From the NCBI GenBank assembly GCA_902494465.1, contig CABUTH010000103.1, forward strand, positions 1 through 6,896: a stretch of DNA of 6,896 bases, written 5' to 3'. Positions 1 through 4,321 of this stretch are shown in pieces. This DNA is from an uncultured Collinsella sp. GTDB lineage: Bacteria > Actinomycetota > Coriobacteriia > Coriobacteriales > Coriobacteriaceae. Both the position numbers and the translations under genes were made by a program. The notes beneath the pieces are model-generated. The model was given only the letters and a program-made list of their open reading frames with translations, made no database searches and was not told where the DNA came from. Within the stretch, counting starts at the first letter, position 1. Each line of letters begins with the position of its first letter.

Positions 1-1
1 A

Positions 2-95
2 GGAGGCCCCGTTTCCCCGGAGCTGCTTCCGTCGCGCGACTTCTGGCGAAGCCAGGTGAGCGCGAGGGAAACAGCGTAGGGGAAACGGGGCCTCC
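2..95 (-). terminator. 94-nt long foldback downstream of fba (terminator or palindromic repeat)
   Basis: The outer arms 2-18 (GGAGGCCCCGTTTCCCC) and 79-95 are a perfect 17-bp inverted repeat. The interior also pairs: 22-25 with 72-75, 27-30 with 67-70, 32-37 with 60-65, and an apical hairpin 43-47/51-55 closed by GAA, giving about 36 base pairs. The element begins 22 nt after the fba stop codon, which fits transcription termination for fba. A U-tract cannot be judged, because the minus-strand 3' side of the hairpin runs into the window edge. The stem is much longer than an ordinary intrinsic terminator, so a bidirectional terminator, a REP/MITE-like repeat or a structured RNA are all possible. 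The structure was worked out by hand without energy calculation. Confidence 0.6.
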
Positions 96-116
96 GGCGG
101 GAAGTTAAACCGCTAC

Positions 117-983
117 TTACGCCTTGTTGACGGAGCCAAACTCCTCCATGAGCTCCTTGGTGCGGGCAACGATGTTGTCGCGACCAGGCTTGAGGAGCTT
201 GCGGGGGTCAAAGCCCTTGCCCTGCTGATCCTTGCCAGCCTCGATGTACTCGCGGACGCCCTTGGCGAAGACGAGCTGCAGGTCGGTGTTGACGTTGATC
301 TTGGAGATGCCCAGGGAGATGGCCTTCTTGATCTGATCCTCGGGGATGCCGGTACCACCGTGCAGAACGAGGGGCAGGTCGCCGGTCTGAGCCTTGATCT
401 CGCCCAGACGCTCGAAGGAAAGGCCAGCCCAGTCGGCGGGATACACGCCGTGGATGTTGCCGATGCCGCAGGCGAGGAAGTCGACGCCCAGGTCAGCAAT
501 CTGCTTGCACTCAGCGGGGTCAGCGAGCTCGCCGTTGGAGGTCACGCCGTCCTCGGTGCCGCCGATGCCGCCGACCTCGGCCTCGATGGACATGCCCTTG
601 GAGTGGGCAAGCTCAACGAGCTCCTTGGTGCGGTCGAGGTTAAGCTGGAAGGTCTCCTCGTGAGAGCCGTCATACATGATGGACGTGAAGCCGGCCTCGA
701 TGCACTTGAAGCAGTCCTCGTAAGAACCGTGATCGAGGTGAAGGGCGACGGGAACGGTAACGCCCGTGGCCTCGACGGCAGCCTTGACCATGTCGGCGCA
801 GACCTTGAAACCGCCCATCCACTTAGCGGCACCAGCGGTGCACTGAAGGATCAGCGGAGACTTGGCCTCCTCGGCGGCCTGGAGAATAGCCAGGGTCCAC
901 TCGAGGTTGTTGGTGTTGAAGGCACCGAGAGCGTACTTGCCGGCCTCGGCCTTCTTGAGCATGTCTGCTGCGTTGACGAGCAT
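117..983 (-). CDS. fba: Class II (zinc-dependent) fructose-bisphosphate aldolase
   Basis: A 288-residue cytosolic enzyme that reversibly cleaves fructose 1,6-bisphosphate into dihydroxyacetone phosphate and glyceraldehyde 3-phosphate in glycolysis and gluconeogenesis. The whole protein is a class II aldolase TIM barrel. HLDHG (82-86) supplies the catalytic Asp84 and zinc ligand His85; NIHG (176-179) and LHGGTG (207-212) supply the expected zinc ligands His178 and His208; EAEVGGIGG (134-142) and INVNTDL (229-235) are the usual active-site and phosphate-binding segments. Length and the C-terminal EFGS-N-A ending match Gram-positive FbaA proteins. The start at 983 is chosen over the in-frame ATG at 1079 because AGGAGG lies 8 nt upstream and the family begins at this point. 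The gene has its own candidate promoter and ends in TAA before the 2-95 foldback. Related tagatose-bisphosphate aldolases (GatY/KbaY) share these motifs, so substrate is inferred; no tagatose or galactitol genes are nearby. Confidence 0.95.
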   Translation of the reverse strand: MLVNAADMLKKAEAGKYALGAFNTNNLEWTLAILQAAEEAKSPLILQCTAGAAKWMGGFKVCADMVKAAVEATGVTVPVALHLDHGSYEDCFKCIEAGFTSIMYDGSHEETFQLNLDRTKELVELAHSKGMSIEAEVGGIGGTEDGVTSNGELADPAECKQIADLGVDFLACGIGNIHGVYPADWAGLSFERLGEIKAQTGDLPLVLHGGTGIPEDQIKKAISLGISKINVNTDLQLVFAKGVREYIEAGKDQQGKGFDPRKLLKPGRDNIVARTKELMEEFGSVNKA

Positions 984-991
984 AAAAGAAA

Positions 992-997
992 CCTCCT
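992..997 (-). promoter_or_regulatory. Strong ribosome binding site of fba
   Basis: The minus strand reads AGGAGG here, a full Shine-Dalgarno match, with an 8-nt A/T-rich spacer to the ATG at 983. It fixes the aldolase start and rules against the 32-residue-longer reading from 1079. Its strength suits a highly expressed glycolytic gene. Confidence 0.9.
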
Positions 998-1023
998 GTA
1001 AGGTTGCTCCGATAACGCCTGTG

Positions 1024-1051
1024 ATTTTACCACGGCGCAACCGAGCATAAA
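1024..1051 (-). promoter_or_regulatory. Candidate extended -10 promoter of fba
   Basis: The minus strand carries TGGTAAAAT (1032-1024), an extended -10 element with TAAAAT matching 5 of 6 consensus bases. A weak -35 candidate, TTTATG (1051-1046, 3 of 6), lies 16 nt upstream, as is common for extended -10 promoters. Transcription would start near 1017 and give a leader of about 34 nt including the AGGAGG site. It is the best promoter-like sequence in the gap, but there is no experimental support. Confidence 0.5.
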
Positions 1052-1053
1052 CG

Positions 1054-1069
1054 TTCGTTTGTTCACGAA
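1054..1069. repeat. Inverted repeat just upstream of the fba promoter
   Basis: TTCGT (1054-1058) and ACGAA (1065-1069) form a 5-bp inverted repeat with a 6-nt spacer, directly upstream of the candidate -35. The overlapping AAACG-TT-CGTTT (1049-1060) is a second small palindrome that covers part of the -35. The position suits an operator, but the arms are short and could occur by chance. Confidence 0.3.
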
Positions 1070-1089
1070 TATCGTCCAAACAGACTTTT

Positions 1090-1144
1090 TTGACCGTTTG
1101 CCCTACGAAATTGACCCGTTGGGGAAAAATAGCTTGACGTTTGG
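1090..1144. promoter_or_regulatory. Three phased direct repeats upstream of fba (possible operator array)
   Basis: On the plus strand, TTGACCGTTTG (1090-1100), TTGACCCGTTGG (1111-1122) and TTGACGTTTGG (1134-1144) are near-identical direct repeats. Their starts are 21 and 23 nt apart, close to two helical turns, so all would lie on one face of the DNA. They sit about 70-125 nt upstream of the inferred fba start of transcription, a usual place for an activator or multi-site repressor. In the fba orientation the core reads C(C)AAACGGTCAA. The regulator is unknown. Confidence 0.45.
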
Positions 1145-1177
1145 ACGCTTCTCGTGCTTTAGAAGCTGACTATAAAG

Positions 1178-1861
1178 CTACACCTGCATGAAAGGGTTCT
1201 GCATGAGCTCGCGTGCCATGGTGGTCGAATCGCCATGGCCGGTTAAGCAAACGGTATCGGGCGGAAGAAGCCGGGCGAGCTTGGAGAGCGAGCGCAGAAT
1301 CGCCGCCTCATCTCCGCCGGAAAGATCGGTGCGGCCGTGCCCACCCGGAAACAGGGTGTCGCCCACAAAGGCAATGTTCCCCTGCTCGGTGGCAGCAAAC
1401 AAGACGATCCCGCCCGGCGTATGCCCTGGTGTCTCGATCACCTGCAGGCAGATATCGCCCACCTCGATAGCATCGCCTTCGGCGAGCAGGCGCGTCGGCT
1501 CCCCGGGGTCAGGCGTCTCAATGCCCCACATAGCTCGCTGTTCCTCGATGTTCGCATGCGGCACCGCCACATCCTTGGCACACAGCTCATACTGGCAGCC
1601 CTCGCCAACGGTGGTTCGCACGCCGGCAACACCACCAACATGATCGGCATGGCCATGAGTGCATACGGCGCCAAGCACGCGTACGCCGGGATGCTCGGCT
1701 CGAATATGCTCCACCAAGCGCTCGCCCTCCCATGCGGGGTCGATAATCACGCACTCATTGTCCGAAATAACAGCATAGCTATTGGTCTGAATGGGACCGT
1801 TTACGAGCGTCTCAATCTCGACCGATCCCTTGGGAGTTAAATCCAAGGACACAGCACTCAT
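1178..1861 (-). CDS. Metallo-beta-lactamase-fold hydrolase, glyoxalase II-like
   Basis: A 227-residue soluble protein without signal peptide or membrane segment. The order of metal-binding motifs is that of the glyoxalase II-like MBL superfamily: THGHADH (68-74) is the HxHxDH motif, TPGHTPGG (144-151) gives the third-site His147, GDTLFPGGHGRTD (167-179) gives bridging Asp168, and TGHGD (207-211) gives His209. A two-zinc site is therefore expected to be intact. It lacks the long C-terminal substrate-binding domain of classical GloB (about 250 residues) and is closer in size to short YcbL-type proteins. The likely chemistry is hydrolysis of a thioester or small ester; the substrate cannot be read from the sequence. 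The ATG at 1861 has AGGAG at 1872-1868 with a 6-nt spacer. It follows rel by 84 nt, an association also seen in Firmicutes. An antibiotic beta-lactamase role is unlikely. Confidence 0.88.
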   Translation of the reverse strand: MSAVSLDLTPKGSVEIETLVNGPIQTNSYAVISDNECVIIDPAWEGERLVEHIRAEHPGVRVLGAVCTHGHADHVGGVAGVRTTVGEGCQYELCAKDVAVPHANIEEQRAMWGIETPDPGEPTRLLAEGDAIEVGDICLQVIETPGHTPGGIVLFAATEQGNIAFVGDTLFPGGHGRTDLSGGDEAAILRSLSKLARLLPPDTVCLTGHGDSTTMARELMQNPFMQV

Positions 1862-1867
1862 GTCCCT

Positions 1868-1872
1868 CTCCT
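1868..1872 (-). promoter_or_regulatory. Ribosome binding site of the MBL-fold hydrolase
   Basis: The minus strand reads AGGAG inside the purine-rich run GAGAGGAGAGGGAC that leads into the ATG at 1861, with a 6-nt spacer. It supports the chosen start and lies only 9 nt after the base of the 1882-1909 hairpin. Confidence 0.75.
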
Positions 1873-1881
1873 CTCTATAGA

Positions 1882-1909
1882 ACTCGAGGCATCAAACGAT
1901 GCCTCGAGT
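1882..1909 (-). terminator. Perfect 12-bp hairpin between rel and the MBL gene
   Basis: ACTCGAGGCATC (1882-1893) and GATGCCTCGAGT (1898-1909) are exact reverse complements around a 4-nt loop. The element starts 36 nt after the rel stop codon and ends 9 nt before the MBL Shine-Dalgarno. The stem suits an intrinsic terminator or attenuator, but the following bases on the minus strand are TCTATAG with no U-run, so termination may be partial. A processing or mRNA-stability hairpin is an equal alternative. Confidence 0.5.
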
Positions 1910-1945
1910 GTAGCGAATATCGATAATGTGACACGTTCGTCGCGA

Positions 1946-4306
1946 CTAAACGCGGCGCTTAAGCTGGGCTCCACCCTCGCCGGGCATCAGGCGGCGCGCG
2001 TCGTAGACCGAGTCGACGCTGCTGATAGAGGCCAGCAGCGGATCCAGACCACTCGCGTCCGAGATCTCGACCATAAAGCGCAGGGTTGCAATACCCTCGC
2101 GATTGGTCGACGTGGCGGCAGAAAGGATATTGCCGCCCGCATCGCCAATGGCAATAGTGACATCCTTGAGCAGGCCCATGCGGTCCAGGCACTCGACCAC
2201 GATCTCGACCTGGAAGAGGGTGTCGGCAGCGCCGTCCCACTCCACTTCGATCATGCGCTCGGGATGCTCCATAAGACCCTTGACGTTGGGGCAGTTGGCG
2301 CGATGCACCGAAACGCCACGACCGCGCGTGATGAAGCCGACGATATCGTCGCCCGTCACCGGATTGCAGCAATGTGCCAGACGGACCAGCAGGCCGCTGT
2401 TGCTCTCGCCCTTGACGATAATGCCGTTGCTGGCGCTCTTGCCGCGCTTTTGCGGCTTTCGGTTGGAGCCTCGGGCCGGCTGTTTCACGACCTCGGCGAT
2501 AGCCTCGGCCTTGGTGAGCTGTTCCTCGGGCTTGGGGTCCAAGATTTGCTCGACCTTGTTACCCACAGCGCGCGGGGCAACCTTGCCGGCGCCCACGGCG
2601 GCAAACAGGTCCTCGAGCTGCTTGAAGTTCAGCTGCTCCGCCACGGCGTTGAGCGCACGCGTGGATCGCGGCGTAGAGATGCCATACCCGCGCTTGCGCA
2701 AGTCCTTGGCCAGTATATCGCGGCCGGCAGCAGCGTCGTCGTCCTTGGTCGCGGCGGCAAAATAGCGGCGGAGCTTTGACTTGGCGGAAGGTGTCTTAAC
2801 GATCTTGAGCCAATCACGAGACGGCTTGGAACTCTTGTTGGTCAGGATTTCAACGCGGTCGCCCGTCTTGATCTCGTGCGTGAGTGGGGCCACCGCGCCG
2901 TTGATCTTAGCGCCGACGCAGTGATTGCCCACCTCGGTGTGAACGGCGTAGGCAAAGTCGAGCGGCGTGGAGCCGGCACGAAGCGCCATGACCTCGCCCT
3001 TGGGCGTAAAGACGAAGATCTCTTGATCGAAGAGGTCGACCTTCAGCGAATGCAGGTATTCCTTGGCGTCGGTGATCTCATCAGACGCAGCCCAATCGAG
3101 CGAATGCTTAAGCCAGTTGATCTGATCGTCCAAACGTTGAGCGTCATTGGTCTTGGAAGCAGACGATCCGCCCGATTTCTTATAGAGCCAGTGGGCGGCA
3201 ATGCCGTACTCGGCCTGCTCATGCATCTCATAGGTTCGAATCTGAATCTCGAGCGGGCGGGCCGTGGGGCCGATTACCGTCGTATGGAGCGACTGGTAGT
3301 TATTGACCTTGGGCATGGCGATATAGTCTTTAAAGCGACCGGGCATGGGGTGCCACAGCGTATGTACCGCACCGAGCGTGGAGTAGCAATCGCGCACCGA
3401 ATGCGTGATGACGCGCAGTGCCACCAGGTCGTAGATCTCGGAGAATTCCTTGCCCTTGCGCTTCATCTTTTGGTAGATGGACCAATAGTGCTTGGAACGG
3501 CCGTTGATCTGGAAGTCTTCCAGGCCAATGCGGTTGAGCTCGTCGGTGAGCGTCTTGATGGTCTCGGCCAGATAGCGCTCGCGAACCTCGCGCGACTCAG
3601 CCACCATGCGCGCAATGCGCTGGTAGGCATCGGGCTCCAGGTAGAAGAAGGACAGGTCCTCGAGCTCCCACTTAATAGAGCTCATGCCCAGACGGTCGGC
3701 CAGGGGCGCATACACGTCCATGGTCTCGCGGGCCTTAAACAGGCGACGGTCCTCGCGCAGAGCTGCAAGGGTGCGCATGTTGTGCAGACGGTCGGCAAGC
3801 TTAACGATAATGACGCGGATGTCCTTGGACATGGCGAGGAACATCTTGCGCAGCGTGAGGGCCTGTTTCTCGTCCATGCTATCGACTTCGATGTTGGTGA
3901 GCTTGGTCACGCCATCGACGAGCTCGGCCACCGTATCACCAAACAGGCCGGAAACATCGGCGAGCGAGGTCTCGGTGTCCTCGACGGTATCGTGCAGCAG
4001 CGCGGCGCACACCACATCGCAGTCCATCTTGAGATCGGCCAAAATGATGGCCACCTCGACGGGATGGTTGATGTACATCTCACCCGAGCGCCGCTTTTGG
4101 TTGCAGTGCTTCTCGGCGGCAAAGCAATAGGCCTGCTCCACCTTAGAAAAGTCGTCCTCATTCATATATTTGAGGCACAGGCGCTCCAGTTTGTCGTAGC
4201 TGTCCGCCATAATCTCGGGCGGCAGCTCATCGGCATGCTTATAGTGCTCCATCTCCGAAAACGGCTGGAGGGTGGAATCATGGGCGGTACGGGCTGCGGC
4301 ATCCAT
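1946..4306 (-). CDS. rel: Bifunctional (p)ppGpp synthetase/hydrolase, Rel/SpoT family
   Basis: This 786-residue cytosolic RSH protein makes (p)ppGpp from ATP and GDP/GTP on starved ribosomes and also hydrolyses it, controlling the stringent response. The HD hydrolase domain (about 55-205) keeps its key residues: H81 in YINHP, HDTVED (105-110), and D172/N176 in ADRLHN. The synthetase domain (about 255-375) has GRSKHYWSIYQKM (269-281), D293 in IYDLVALR, and EIQIRT (353-358). The motif RFKD (324-327) is the RxKD signature of bifunctional Rel enzymes, as opposed to ExDD in RelA, so both activities are expected. Next come a TGS domain (about 428-490), a helical region, a basic linker (about 600-628), a Cys-containing segment with HCCNP (645-649) and C672, and a C-terminal ACT domain (about 695-775). 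Length is slightly above the usual 730-760. The ATG at 4306 follows AAGGGGA by about 5-6 nt. The gene starts 15 nt after the RecJ-RecQ stop, so the two are probably co-transcribed and coupled. Confidence 0.96.
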   Translation of the reverse strand: MDAAARTAHDSTLQPFSEMEHYKHADELPPEIMADSYDKLERLCLKYMNEDDFSKVEQAYCFAAEKHCNQKRRSGEMYINHPVEVAIILADLKMDCDVVCAALLHDTVEDTETSLADVSGLFGDTVAELVDGVTKLTNIEVDSMDEKQALTLRKMFLAMSKDIRVIIVKLADRLHNMRTLAALREDRRLFKARETMDVYAPLADRLGMSSIKWELEDLSFFYLEPDAYQRIARMVAESREVRERYLAETIKTLTDELNRIGLEDFQINGRSKHYWSIYQKMKRKGKEFSEIYDLVALRVITHSVRDCYSTLGAVHTLWHPMPGRFKDYIAMPKVNNYQSLHTTVIGPTARPLEIQIRTYEMHEQAEYGIAAHWLYKKSGGSSASKTNDAQRLDDQINWLKHSLDWAASDEITDAKEYLHSLKVDLFDQEIFVFTPKGEVMALRAGSTPLDFAYAVHTEVGNHCVGAKINGAVAPLTHEIKTGDRVEILTNKSSKPSRDWLKIVKTPSAKSKLRRYFAAATKDDDAAAGRDILAKDLRKRGYGISTPRSTRALNAVAEQLNFKQLEDLFAAVGAGKVAPRAVGNKVEQILDPKPEEQLTKAEAIAEVVKQPARGSNRKPQKRGKSASNGIIVKGESNSGLLVRLAHCCNPVTGDDIVGFITRGRGVSVHRANCPNVKGLMEHPERMIEVEWDGAADTLFQVEIVVECLDRMGLLKDVTIAIGDAGGNILSAATSTNREGIATLRFMVEISDASGLDPLLASISSVDSVYDARRLMPGEGGAQLKRRV

Positions 4307-4311
4307 CGAGG

Positions 4312-4318
4312 TCCCCTT
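4312..4318 (-). promoter_or_regulatory. Ribosome binding site of rel at the recJ-recQ stop
   Basis: The minus strand reads TAG-GGGAAGGGGACCTCG-ATG, so the purine-rich AAGGGGA lies between the RecJ-RecQ stop (4324-4322) and the rel ATG. Ribosomes finishing the upstream frame would cover this site, which favours translational coupling. There is no room for a separate promoter in the 15-nt gap. Confidence 0.65.
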
Positions 4319-4321
4319 CCC

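Noticed and set aside
984..1079. 32-residue N-terminal extension of the aldolase from the in-frame ATG at 1079
   Set aside because: It would read through the promoter and the AGGAGG site. Aldolases of this family start at the Met at 983, and the extension has no family resemblance.
1147..1166. Possible terminator after the MBL gene (GCTTCT/AGAAGC)
   Set aside because: Stem of only 6 bp with an 8-nt loop and no U-run directly after it. A T-run occurs more than 15 nt further on, so read-through towards fba cannot be excluded, but a terminator is not supported.
1178..1861. Antibiotic resistance metallo-beta-lactamase
   Set aside because: The motif order, the short length, the absence of a signal peptide and the housekeeping context fit the glyoxalase II-like branch of the fold.
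1908..1913. TACACT as a -10 element of a separate MBL promoter
   Set aside because: Only 4 of 6 matches, no acceptable -35 at 16-18 nt, and transcription would start inside the 1882-1909 hairpin.
1928..2779. 283-codon plus-strand open frame opposite the 3' end of rel
   Set aside because: Antisense shadow caused by high GC and codon bias. No convincing ribosome binding site or domain.
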